Below are positions 43,447 to 51,199 of a stretch of 64,000 bases of DNA, in pieces; position 1 is the stretch's first letter; each line of letters begins with the position of its first letter. The translations under genes and the position numbers were made by a program. The notes under the pieces were generated by a model. That model made no database searches. It was not told the DNA's origin and saw only the letters and a program-made list of their open reading frames with translations. The DNA comes from Pseudomonas sp. 14P_8.1_Bac3 (lineage in GTDB: Bacteria; Pseudomonadota; Gammaproteobacteria; Pseudomonadales; Pseudomonadaceae), in NCBI RefSeq assembly GCF_025466085.1, contig NZ_JANLOD010000018.1:1-64000 (forward strand), written 5' to 3'.

Positions 43447-43540
43447 TCTCACCCCGCTCCCACCGTTTGAATCGTGCAAAACACCGGAGTCGCCACTCGC
43501 GTCGTGCAGAATAAGACAGGCTCAGTGCTATCACGTTTTT

Positions 43541-43559
43541 GACAACTCGTTGAATTGTC
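43541..43559. promoter_or_regulatory. 19-bp dyad upstream of the DUF3182 operon
   Basis: GACAACTC-GTT-GAATTGTC is a near-perfect inverted repeat (8-base arms, one mismatch). It is about 80 bases upstream of the DUF3182 start, the expected place for an operator. A TTGACA reading overlaps its left arm (43540-43545), so a bound protein would cover a -35 box. Confidence 0.35.
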
Positions 43560-43598
43560 GAGCATTTCAATCGAGCGTCGGTTGGCCTGATCTCTGCA

Positions 43599-43636
43599 CC
43601 CCTTCAATGACATACATCTAGTGCCGATTGAAGGGG
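43599..43636 (+). promoter_or_regulatory. Perfect hairpin burying the DUF3182 Shine-Dalgarno
   Basis: CCCCTTCAAT (43599-43608) and ATTGAAGGGG (43627-43636) are perfectly complementary 10-base arms with an 18-base loop. The right arm is the AAGGGGG Shine-Dalgarno in front of the ATG at 43642. If this RNA folds, ribosome access would be blocked until something opens the hairpin. Confidence 0.5.
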
Positions 43637-43641
43637 GATGC

Positions 43642-44751
43642 ATGACCCCAGCAAACCGCAAAAAACGGGTAGTCGCCCATTCGGTGAGACCTGACGCGCC
43701 ACAGCACGAAGTCGATACCAATTGCGCGCTGGCCCGTTGGCTGGCGAATATCCTGGGATTTAAATACGGCGGCAGTTACGACCCCGAACAGCACAAGGGC
43801 CGCGACCTTTATCTGTTGCCTACCCAGACCCTGGTCGGCGCCGCAGCCGCCCGGCAGCTGGGTGTCAGCGGTCCTGAGGATTTGTGGGGCGGCTACGTCG
43901 AGCATGATTTCATCTGCACCAAAGCCATCAGCCACGGCCTGCGCAGCAAGGATGCGCACGCTCCGCCGGGCTGGTCGCCGCTGTTTTCCGAGCGGGTGCG
44001 CAGCGTGGTGCTCGACGGCCTCAGCGTATTTTCCCTCGACGATGCGCGGCCCGCGGCGGAGCACTTGCTCTACAACGGTCCGATTCGTCTCAAGCCGATT
44101 CATGCCTGTGCCGGGCGTGGCCAGGAAGTGATCCAGAGCCTCGACCAGTTCGATGAAATCCTCGCCAGGCCAGATGCCGAAGCGCTGTTCAACGAAGGTG
44201 TGGTGCTGGAGCAGGATCTCACCGACGTGGTGACCCACAGCGTCGGCCAAAGCTTCATTGGCGACCATGTGCTGAGCTACTGCGGTGATCAATACTTGAC
44301 CGCAGACGCTCAAGGCGAGCAGGTTTATGGAGGGTCGAACCTGCTGGTTGTGCGAGGCGACTACGCCGATTTGCTGGAACTGGAATTACCTGACGACGTG
44401 CAATTGGCGATTCGCCAGGCACAGGTGTTCGACAAGGCCGCGGACGAGGCCTACCCAGGCTTCTACGCCTCCCGGCGCAACTACGACATCGCCCAGGGCC
44501 TGGACAGCAACGGCAAACGGCGCAGCGGTGTGCTCGAACAATCCTGGCGTATGGGCGGCGCCAGCAGCGCGGAAGTGGCGGCGTTGCAGAGTTTCGTCAA
44601 CGATCCGGGCATGCGCGCGATCCGCGTGTCCTCGGTGGAAACCTACATCGATCAAGCGCTGCCGGCGGACGCCGTCGAGGTGTACCGCGGGCCGGCTGAA
44701 AACAGTGACTTTCTACTCAAGTACGTGACGGTTAAATCCTATGACGGCTAG
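43642..44751 (+). CDS. DUF3182 family protein, possibly ATP-grasp-like
   Basis: This is a 369-residue protein of the uncharacterised DUF3182 family. I use the ATG at 43642 (MTPANRKKRV), 5 bases after AAGGGGG; a GTG at 43621 would add seven residues. It looks soluble, without signal peptide or membrane segments. Two places resemble ATP-grasp enzymes: the Lys strand and Gly loop RLKP...GRG at 149-160, and the VVLEQDL strand at 187-193. That resemblance is my own reading. Its end overlaps the next gene by 11 bases, so an alpha/beta hydrolase is made together with it. Function unknown. Confidence 0.85.
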   Translation: MTPANRKKRVVAHSVRPDAPQHEVDTNCALARWLANILGFKYGGSYDPEQHKGRDLYLLPTQTLVGAAAARQLGVSGPEDLWGGYVEHDFICTKAISHGLRSKDAHAPPGWSPLFSERVRSVVLDGLSVFSLDDARPAAEHLLYNGPIRLKPIHACAGRGQEVIQSLDQFDEILARPDAEALFNEGVVLEQDLTDVVTHSVGQSFIGDHVLSYCGDQYLTADAQGEQVYGGSNLLVVRGDYADLLELELPDDVQLAIRQAQVFDKAADEAYPGFYASRRNYDIAQGLDSNGKRRSGVLEQSWRMGGASSAEVAALQSFVNDPGMRAIRVSSVETYIDQALPADAVEVYRGPAENSDFLLKYVTVKSYDG

Positions 44752-45499
44752 AAGCGAAACCATTCAGATCGACATCGACGATGAACAGATGATCGGGACT
44801 TTCCTCAGTCCCAAATCCAAAGTCCCCGGCGTGCTGTTCGTGCACGGCTGGGGCGGGAGTCAGGAGCGCGACCTTGAGCGGGCCAAAGGCATTGCCGGTC
44901 TGGGGTGCGTGTGCCTGACGTTCGATTTGCGCGGACATACTGGCGGCACCGGCATTCCGCTGACCCGGGTCACCCGCGAAGATAACCTGCGCGACCTGCT
45001 GGCGGCGTACGACCGCTTGCTCGCGCATCCGGCGCTCGATACGTCGGCGGTCGCGGTGGTCGGCACCAGCTACGGTGGTTATCTGGCCTCGATCCTGACC
45101 TCGTTGCGTCCGGTGCGGTGGCTGGCGCTGCGGGTGCCGGCGCTGTATCGCGACGAGCAGTGGCACACGCCCAAACGCGACCTGGACAAGATGGACCTGC
45201 GCGATTACCGCAGCACGCTGGTGCGCGCTGATAGCAACCGCGCGTTGCATGCCTGTTCGCAATTCACCGGGGATGTGTTGCTGGTGGAATCCGAGACTGA
45301 CGCCTACGTGCCCCATGCGACGATCATGAGTTACCGGGCCGCGTGCCAGCAGACGCATTCGCTGACCCACCGGATTATCGACGGCGCGGATCACGCGTTG
45401 AGCGAGCCGGTGTCGCAGCAGGCGTACACGTCGATTCTGGTGGACTGGATTACCGAGATGGTGGTGGGGGAGCGGTTGAGCATTATTCAGTCGAAATAA
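44741..45499 (+). CDS. Alpha/beta-fold hydrolase
   Basis: This is a 252-residue cytoplasmic serine hydrolase of the dienelactone hydrolase or acyl-aminoacyl peptidase-like branch. The oxyanion loop FVHGWGGSQ, the nucleophile elbow GTSYGGY (Ser near residue 109), an Asp in VESETDAYVP and the His in DGADHAL make a complete triad. The start codon lies inside the end of the DUF3182 gene (11-base overlap), which indicates coupled translation. The substrate cannot be read from the sequence. Confidence 0.88.
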   Translation: MTARSETIQIDIDDEQMIGTFLSPKSKVPGVLFVHGWGGSQERDLERAKGIAGLGCVCLTFDLRGHTGGTGIPLTRVTREDNLRDLLAAYDRLLAHPALDTSAVAVVGTSYGGYLASILTSLRPVRWLALRVPALYRDEQWHTPKRDLDKMDLRDYRSTLVRADSNRALHACSQFTGDVLLVESETDAYVPHATIMSYRAACQQTHSLTHRIIDGADHALSEPVSQQAYTSILVDWITEMVVGERLSIIQSK

Positions 45500-45545
45500 G
45501 CGGTGATTTTGCTGGCCTCTTCGGCGCCCTGTCAGGCGCCACCCA

Positions 45546-46532
45546 TCACTTGGGCTTCTTTGCAATCCGCAACGACTTGGCCTTGGCCTCCACCACCAGA
45601 TACATCACCAACGTGATCAACAACGGCAAAATGAAATAAATCGCCCGATACGCCAACAACCCCGCCACCAGGCTGCCCCGCGACACCTCATGCTGCAGCA
45701 ACGCCACAAATACCGCCTCCAGCACGCCAAGCCCCGCGGGGATGTGCGTGATGACCCCGGCGATGGCGCTGATCAGCAACACCCCGAGTACCAGCGGATA
45801 ATCCAGTTTGCTCGGCAGCAAGGTGAAAATCACCGCCGCCATCAGCGACCAGTTCAACGCGCCGAGGGCCAGTTGCAGGACCGCCATGCGCAGGGAGGGC
45901 AGGTTGATTTCCACGCCGCGAATCGACCACTCCCGGCGCTTGGAAAACTGACAGGCCGCTAGGTAACCCGCGCTCACCAGCAGCAACACAGCGCCCACGA
46001 TTTGCAACGCGCCACTGCTGAGCTTCCAGCCCGGCGGCATGCGCACCAGCCCGCTGCTGAATACCGCACCGGCGATCACCATGTAACCGAACCAGTTGGT
46101 TGCCAGGCTCAGGCCGAGGATCTTCGCGATGTTGCTTTTGCTCACCCCGAGCCTGGAATAAAGGCGATAACGCATGGCGATCCCGCCGACCCAGGCGCTG
46201 AGGTTAAGATTGAAGGCGTAACTGATGATGCCCACCGGCAGGATCTGCTTCCAGGTCAGGTCCTGACGAATGTAGGTGCGGCCGATCAGGTCGAAGCAGG
46301 CGTACACCAGGAAACTCACCAGCGTCAGCCCGGACGCAATGATCAGCGTGCGCACCTTGAAATCGGCAAGGGTGTCGAACACCTCGTTCCATTCAATGCG
46401 CTGGGCAAGCATCGTGAACAGTACGATCAGCGCCAGGAAAAACAGCACCGTCAGCGGTTTTTTCCAGCGACTCCAGCGGGATGTGTGCGGGCTGTCGGCG
46501 TGGGGCGCCGAGTGCGTTTCAACGCGTTCCAT
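45546..46532 (-). CDS. ybhN: YbhN, UPF0104/LPG-synthase-type membrane protein
   Basis: This is an integral inner-membrane protein of the family that includes the flippase domain of lysylphosphatidylglycerol synthase MprF. The 328 residues have about eight or nine hydrophobic helices after a basic N-terminus (SRWSRWKKPL). It lacks the aminoacyl-transferase domain of MprF. The conserved GIISYAFNLNLSAWVGGIAMRYRLYSRLG and HIPAGLGVLEAVF segments are present. Its start overlaps clsB by 14 bases. The E. coli trio ybhP-clsB(ybhO)-ybhN has the same order, suggesting a phospholipid role. Confidence 0.9.
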   Translation of the reverse strand: MERVETHSAPHADSPHTSRWSRWKKPLTVLFFLALIVLFTMLAQRIEWNEVFDTLADFKVRTLIIASGLTLVSFLVYACFDLIGRTYIRQDLTWKQILPVGIISYAFNLNLSAWVGGIAMRYRLYSRLGVSKSNIAKILGLSLATNWFGYMVIAGAVFSSGLVRMPPGWKLSSGALQIVGAVLLLVSAGYLAACQFSKRREWSIRGVEINLPSLRMAVLQLALGALNWSLMAAVIFTLLPSKLDYPLVLGVLLISAIAGVITHIPAGLGVLEAVFVALLQHEVSRGSLVAGLLAYRAIYFILPLLITLVMYLVVEAKAKSLRIAKKPK

Positions 46533-47814
46533 GGCGATCGCCCCCGGTGAGGTGAGTGAACGGTTTCAGGCGCGGCTTGTGCGCCGGCAACCAACCGGCC
46601 CATGCCGGGAAGTGCCGCAGAAAGTGAAATACCAGGAAACCGACGGTCATGTGCCAGACCCGTCCGCGCGGTGACTTTTCCGGGGACATGGCTTTGCAAT
46701 GGTTAATGCTCAGGTATTCAAGGCGCTCGAACAGGTGGCGATTGAATGCGCGATCACGGATCAACACATTGGCTTCCAGGTTCATCGACAGGCTCAGCGG
46801 ATCGAGGTTGCTCGAACCGACGGTGCTCCAGTCCTCGTCCACCAGCGCGACCTTGCCGTGCAGCGGGCGCTCGCAATATTCGTGAATCTGCACGCCGGAT
46901 TTGAGCAGGTAGTCGTAGGTCATGCGCGCCGCCAGCTTGGCCACCAGCATGTCCGGTTGACCTTGCAGAATCAGGCGCACATCGACCCCGCGTCGAGCGG
47001 CGTTGCGAATCTCCCGCAGCAGGCGATAGCCCGGAAAGAAGTAGGCATTGGCGATTACTACCCGGCGCTGGGCGCTGCGCAGGGCCAGTCGATAAACCTC
47101 CTCGATGTCGGTGCGGTGATCACCGTTGTCCCGGTACACCAGTCGCACCTGGCCATCGTGATCGTTGAACGCCAGTTCCGAGCGCCGTTGCCGGCGCCGT
47201 TGCCACCAGTATTTCGCTCGGGCGGGGCGACCGCTTTGCAGGAGGGCGAAGTGATGAATGTCGGCGACCGCCGGACCTTGCACTTCCACCGAGTAATCCT
47301 GCTTGGCCTCGGGCCCGAAATCGGCGAGATGGTCAGCTGAATAGTTGATTCCGCCAAGGAACGCAATCGTGCCATCGACCACCACAATCTTGCGGTGCAG
47401 GCGGCGGAACCAGTTGGTGCGAAAGCCCAGGTGCTTCGGCGCCGGATCGAACATCTGAATGCGCACGCCGGCTTCGCTCAACGCCGCGAGATAACCGGTG
47501 GTCAGCTCGCCACAGCCAAAACCGTCGAAGCTCGCAGTGACCCGTACGCCGCGTTGCGCCGCCTCGATCAGCACTTGCTGCAACTCATTGCCGACCTTGT
47601 CCTCGAAGACGATGAAGGTTTCCAGGAGGATTTCCGTCTTCGCCTGGCGCATGGCCTCGAAGACCCGGGGAAAATAGGCTTCGCCGTTTTCCAGCAACTG
47701 CACCAGGTTGTTGCCATGCCAGCCGTATTCGACATCGACCACGCCCGGCTCGCGGAGCGGCGGGGTCGTGGACAGGTGCTCCACCGCGGCTTTTTCCATG
47801 GGTGCACTGCTCAT
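46519..47814 (-). CDS. clsB: ClsB, cardiolipin synthase
   Basis: ClsB makes cardiolipin by transferring phosphatidyl groups, as a phospholipase D superfamily enzyme. The 431-residue protein begins at the ATG at 47814, which overlaps the ybhP stop (ATGA) and has GGAGAT just upstream. HKD motif 1 lies at about 140-157 ([18 protein letters not shown]) and HKD motif 2 near 350 ([18 protein letters not shown]). No N-terminal membrane helices are present, which distinguishes it from ClsA. It overlaps ybhN by 14 bases. Confidence 0.93.
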   Translation of the reverse strand: MSSAPMEKAAVEHLSTTPPLREPGVVDVEYGWHGNNLVQLLENGEAYFPRVFEAMRQAKTEILLETFIVFEDKVGNELQQVLIEAAQRGVRVTASFDGFGCGELTTGYLAALSEAGVRIQMFDPAPKHLGFRTNWFRRLHRKIVVVDGTIAFLGGINYSADHLADFGPEAKQDYSVEVQGPAVADIHHFALLQSGRPARAKYWWQRRRQRRSELAFNDHDGQVRLVYRDNGDHRTDIEEVYRLALRSAQRRVVIANAYFFPGYRLLREIRNAARRGVDVRLILQGQPDMLVAKLAARMTYDYLLKSGVQIHEYCERPLHGKVALVDEDWSTVGSSNLDPLSLSMNLEANVLIRDRAFNRHLFERLEYLSINHCKAMSPEKSPRGRVWHMTVGFLVFHFLRHFPAWAGWLPAHKPRLKPFTHLTGGDRHGTR

Positions 47815-48608
47815 AGCTCGATCTCCACCGATAGCGGTGCGTGGTCGGATAGGTGCGACCAGGGACGCGACGCGAGTACTTTCGGGCGGCTGGCCTTGAG
47901 GTTGCGCACGTAAATGCGGTCGAGGCGCAGGGCCGGCAAGCGTGCCGGAAAACTGCGCGCCGGTTTGCCGTGGTGTTCGGCGAACACCTCGCGCAGACCG
48001 CAAGGTTTGAGCAATGCATCGGCGCGCTGGCGCCAGTCGTTGAAGTCGCCCGCGACGATCACCGGGGCTTCACTCGGCAATTCTTCGAGGCGTCGGGCCA
48101 GCAGCTTAAGCTGTTCGGTGCGATGGGTTTCGCGCAGGCCCAGGTGGACGCAGATCGCGTGCACCTCCGGTCCGTCACCGGGCAGGCGCAATACACAATG
48201 AAGGATGCCGCGGTTCTCGTGGCCGCTGATCGACACGTCGAGGTTGTCGTGACGGATGATCTGGAATTTCGACAGCAGTGCGTTACCGTGATCGCCGGCC
48301 GGATACACCGCGTTGCGCCCGTAGGCGAACTGCGGCCACAGGGTGTCGGCGAGGAATTCGTACTGTGGCATCGCCGGCCAGTTGCTGTAGCGCTGCGGGT
48401 GATGTTCGTGGGTGCCGTGGACTTCCTGCAAAAACACCACATCAGCGGACACGCTCCGCACCGCCTCGCGCAGTTCCGGCAGGATGAAGCGGCGATTGAG
48501 GGCGGTGAAGCCCTTGTGCGTATTGACCGTCAGTAGGGTGAAACGCTGCACGGCAGCCAGGGTTTGCGGCTGCTCGCCGGTGGGGCTTAACGGCTCGGGC
48601 CCATTCAT
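47811..48608 (-). CDS. ybhP: YbhP, endonuclease/exonuclease/phosphatase family protein
   Basis: This is a 265-residue protein of the EEP superfamily (Mg-dependent phosphodiesterases). The start at 48608 (MNGPEPLSP) overlaps the stop of the DUF72 gene as ATGA, with AAGGGA upstream; longer in-frame versions lie within the DUF72 gene. Motifs [29 protein letters not shown] and the final [12 protein letters not shown] are the family hallmarks. In E. coli ybhP is also encoded immediately before clsB. The actual substrate, lipid or nucleic acid, is unknown. Confidence 0.9.
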   Translation of the reverse strand: MNGPEPLSPTGEQPQTLAAVQRFTLLTVNTHKGFTALNRRFILPELREAVRSVSADVVFLQEVHGTHEHHPQRYSNWPAMPQYEFLADTLWPQFAYGRNAVYPAGDHGNALLSKFQIIRHDNLDVSISGHENRGILHCVLRLPGDGPEVHAICVHLGLRETHRTEQLKLLARRLEELPSEAPVIVAGDFNDWRQRADALLKPCGLREVFAEHHGKPARSFPARLPALRLDRIYVRNLKASRPKVLASRPWSHLSDHAPLSVEIEL

Positions 48609-49531
48609 GGCAGCATCCCTTCGGCCACAGGCTCGCCGGGTGCTGTGGCTAGGTTCTTGTCGAGATGGAAATGCTCGAGCAAGCGGCGGGCGTCGTAAGG
48701 CGCGCGGACCTTGATGTCGTTGTCGAAATAGCAGAACACTTCGCGGGATTTGCGCACCTTGGGCTTTTGTCGCGGTGCGATCAATTGCGGGTCGGACGGT
48801 TGCTTGCCATGGTTCCAGGCATCGATCCGCTTGCTCCAGCGATCCAGCGCCTGCGGGGTGTAGCCGCTGGCATAGAGTTCTTCGGCGCCGTGCAGGCGCA
48901 GGTAGACGAAATCGCTGGTGAGGTCTTCGCGATACGGCCATTTACCCGCCGTGTCGGCGATGACCAAGGCAACGTTGTAGCGCTTTAGCAACCGGACAAA
49001 CGCGGGGTCGATGAAGGTGTCGTTCCTGATCTCGACAGCGTGGCGCAGCGGCTTTTTCTTGTACGCCTTGGTGCTGGCGTGGCCGTGCAGGTGCGAATCG
49101 TGTTGGCGGGCGAGGGCGGCGGCCTGCTGGGTGTTTTGCGGCAATTGTTCAAGGAAGCTTTCGAACAGCTCGGCATTGAATTTGAAGTTGGGGGGAAACT
49201 GCCAGAGGATCGGACCGAGTTTTTCCTTGAGCTCCAGCACCCCGGAGGCGAAGAAGTTGGCCAGGGGCGTGTGGATGTCGCGCAAGCGCCGGATATGGGT
49301 GATGAAGCGCGGGGCCTTGACGCTGAACACGAAGTCCGCCGGCGTTTCCGCGTACCACTCGGCGTAACGTTCAGGCCGTTGCAGGGCGTAAAACGATCCA
49401 TTGATTTCGATGCTGTTGACCGCTCGCGAGGCGAATTGCAATTCGCGTTTCTGTGTCAGCCCCTTCGGGTAGAAATCCCCCCGCCAGGGTGTGTAGCGCC
49501 AGCCTGAAATACCGATATGAATCGCCGCCAT
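48605..49531 (-). CDS. DUF72 domain-containing protein
   Basis: This is a 308-residue TIM-barrel protein of the YecE/DUF72 family, function unknown. The ATG at 49531 has GGAGGCGAC upstream and gives [13 protein letters not shown], the usual start; a longer in-frame start lacks this. Conserved signatures are the [16 protein letters not shown] opening, [26 protein letters not shown] and FVYLRLHG. It is the first gene of a four-gene operon, DUF72-ybhP-clsB-ybhN, in which every pair of genes overlaps. Confidence 0.92.
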   Translation of the reverse strand: MAAIHIGISGWRYTPWRGDFYPKGLTQKRELQFASRAVNSIEINGSFYALQRPERYAEWYAETPADFVFSVKAPRFITHIRRLRDIHTPLANFFASGVLELKEKLGPILWQFPPNFKFNAELFESFLEQLPQNTQQAAALARQHDSHLHGHASTKAYKKKPLRHAVEIRNDTFIDPAFVRLLKRYNVALVIADTAGKWPYREDLTSDFVYLRLHGAEELYASGYTPQALDRWSKRIDAWNHGKQPSDPQLIAPRQKPKVRKSREVFCYFDNDIKVRAPYDARRLLEHFHLDKNLATAPGEPVAEGMLP

Positions 49532-49633
49532 GTCGCCTCCGTCTGATGGTCCTCGGTCGCCCTTGTCTTTTGATGACTGCCGGGCAATCGAGAAAGTTTC
49601 CACGGGACTACGGATGGTCAATGCGAGGGAGAC

Positions 49634-49734
49634 TGTAGGAGCGAGCAGGCTCGCGATGGTCGCTAACGATGACGCGGGCTGTCTGCTAGCCAGCGGCGGT
49701 CTTCAGTCCATCGCGAGCAAGCTCGCTCCTACAG
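49634..49734. repeat. REPIN doublet 1
   Basis: TGTAGGAGCGAGCAGGCTCGCGA (49634-49656) and TCGCGAGCAAGCTCGCTCCTACA (49711-49733) form an inverted pair of REP sequences about 50 bases apart. Each arm also has its own GAGC/GCTC dyad. This is the fluorescens-group REPIN pattern, an extragenic element that may also end transcripts. Confidence 0.85.
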
Positions 49735-49774
49735 GGGGGATCAGTGGTCAGCAACAAGGGGGATCAGTGGCCAG
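49735..49774. repeat. 17-bp direct repeat with 23-bp period at the MFS gene end
   Basis: GGGGGATCAGTGGTCAG (49735-49751) and GGGGGATCAGTGGCCAG (49758-49774) match at 16 of 17 bases. The second copy includes the stop codon of the MFS gene, so the first is probably a duplication of that gene's end. It directly adjoins REPIN doublet 1. Confidence 0.75.
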
Positions 49775-50975
49775 TGACGACGCGGGTTGAGCCCTCAGCC
49801 GGTTCGGCATACACCGGGCCGAGGCGATCGAGGCGACCGCTCCACATTGTCAGCGCCAGTGCCACCAACACCACCAGACCACCGATCCATGCGGTGTGGA
49901 TCAGGCCCATGTGGGCGACGATCAAGCCACCGCCCCACGCACCACCGGCAATCCCGAGGTTGAACGCGGCGATGTTCAGGCCGGACGCCACATCCACCGC
50001 GTGCGGCGTGTGATGTTCGGCCTGGCGCACCACATACACTTGCAAACCTGGCACGTTACCAAACGCCACCGCACCCCAGACCAGCACGGTGGCCAGCGCC
50101 AGCCATGGATTACCGGCGGTGAAGGTCAGCACGAACAACACGACGGCGAGCAGGGCGAAGATGATTTTCAGGGCGCTGATCGGGCCGCGCTTGTCGGCCA
50201 GTTTGCCACCCCAGATATTACCGACCGCCACCGAGATGCCGTACACCAGCAACACCAGGCTGACGGTGCTGGCGCTGAAGCCGGAGATGTCCTGGAGAAT
50301 CGGCGCCAGGAAGGTGAAGGCGATGAACGATCCGCCGTAGCCGACGGCCGTCATGGCGTACACCAGCAACAAGCGCGATTGCTTGAGCACTTGCAGCTGT
50401 TGCAACAGCGAAGCCGGTTTGCTGTGAGCGATGTTTTTCGGCACGTAGAGCAGGCTGCCGATAAATGCGATCACACCCAGCGCCGACACGGCGAGGAAGG
50501 TTTCCCGCCAGCCGAAATGCTGACCGATGAACGTGCCCAGCGGCACGCCGGTGACCAGTGCCACGGTCAGGCCGGTGAACATGATTGCAATCGCGCTGGC
50601 GGCTTTTTCCTTCGGCACCAGACTGGTGGCGATGGTCGAGCCGATGGAGAAAAACACCCCGTGGGCAAGGCCCGTGACGATCCGCGCAATGATCAGCGAT
50701 TCATAGCTCGGCGCTTTCCACGCCAGCAGGTTGCCGAGGGTGAACAACACCATCAGCGACAATAGCAACAGTTTGCGCGGGACTTTGCCGGTGAGGGCGG
50801 TCAGCACCGGCGCGCCGATCGCCACGCCGAGGGCGTAGAGGCTGACCAGCAGGCCGGCGGACGGCAGGCTGACGCCGAGGTCGGCGCCGATGGTGGGTAA
50901 CAGGCCAACGATGACGAACTCGGTCGTCCCGATGGCGAAGGCGCTGAGGGTCAGCGCGAGCAAGGCAATGGGCAT
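49764..50975 (-). CDS. AraJ/YdhP-type MFS efflux transporter (DHA1)
   Basis: This is a proton-coupled drug/sugar efflux transporter. The ATG at 50975 (MPIALLALTLSAFAIGTTEFVIVGLLPTI) is the conserved start; the longer in-frame version would add a non-conserved leader. The 403 residues have 12 transmembrane helices and the family loops LTGKVPRKLLLL (motif A) and ARIVTGLAHGVFF. The closest E. coli relatives by eye are YdhP and AraJ. The actual substrate is unknown. It is divergent from a mechanosensitive channel gene, and a 27-bp dyad lies between them. Confidence 0.88.
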   Translation of the reverse strand: MPIALLALTLSAFAIGTTEFVIVGLLPTIGADLGVSLPSAGLLVSLYALGVAIGAPVLTALTGKVPRKLLLLSLMVLFTLGNLLAWKAPSYESLIIARIVTGLAHGVFFSIGSTIATSLVPKEKAASAIAIMFTGLTVALVTGVPLGTFIGQHFGWRETFLAVSALGVIAFIGSLLYVPKNIAHSKPASLLQQLQVLKQSRLLLVYAMTAVGYGGSFIAFTFLAPILQDISGFSASTVSLVLLVYGISVAVGNIWGGKLADKRGPISALKIIFALLAVVLFVLTFTAGNPWLALATVLVWGAVAFGNVPGLQVYVVRQAEHHTPHAVDVASGLNIAAFNLGIAGGAWGGGLIVAHMGLIHTAWIGGLVVLVALALTMWSGRLDRLGPVYAEPAEGSTRVVTGH

Positions 50976-51054
50976 GGCTGCGACTCCGGGGGGGTGATTG
51001 ATGGAGTGCAGTGTCGGGGTTTGGAGGGGGTGGAAAAATACAGGGACAGGCATT

Positions 51055-51081
51055 TGATATTTGCGCTCATGTCAAATATCA
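51055..51081. promoter_or_regulatory. 9-bp-arm inverted repeat between MFS and MscS genes
   Basis: TGATATTTG (51055-51063) and CAAATATCA (51073-51081) are perfect complements separated by 9 bases. It lies 79 bases upstream of the MFS start. Such an operator-like dyad often binds TetR, MarR or LysR proteins, but no regulator gene is beside it. Confidence 0.45.
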
Positions 51082-51199
51082 GCGGATCAACACGGTGCAC
51101 GTGTGGGGGCGGGCTTGATCGCGAGCAAACCTTGGGGATGAACTTGCCGGCCATTTGCCGATCAGTTCCTTACAGACCCTTTTCAAGGAGCTCCCCGTT

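Noticed and set aside
45500..45545. GGCGCC-CTGTCA-GGCGCC as terminator between the hydrolase and ybhN genes
   Set aside because: The stem is only 6 bp with no T-tract on either strand.
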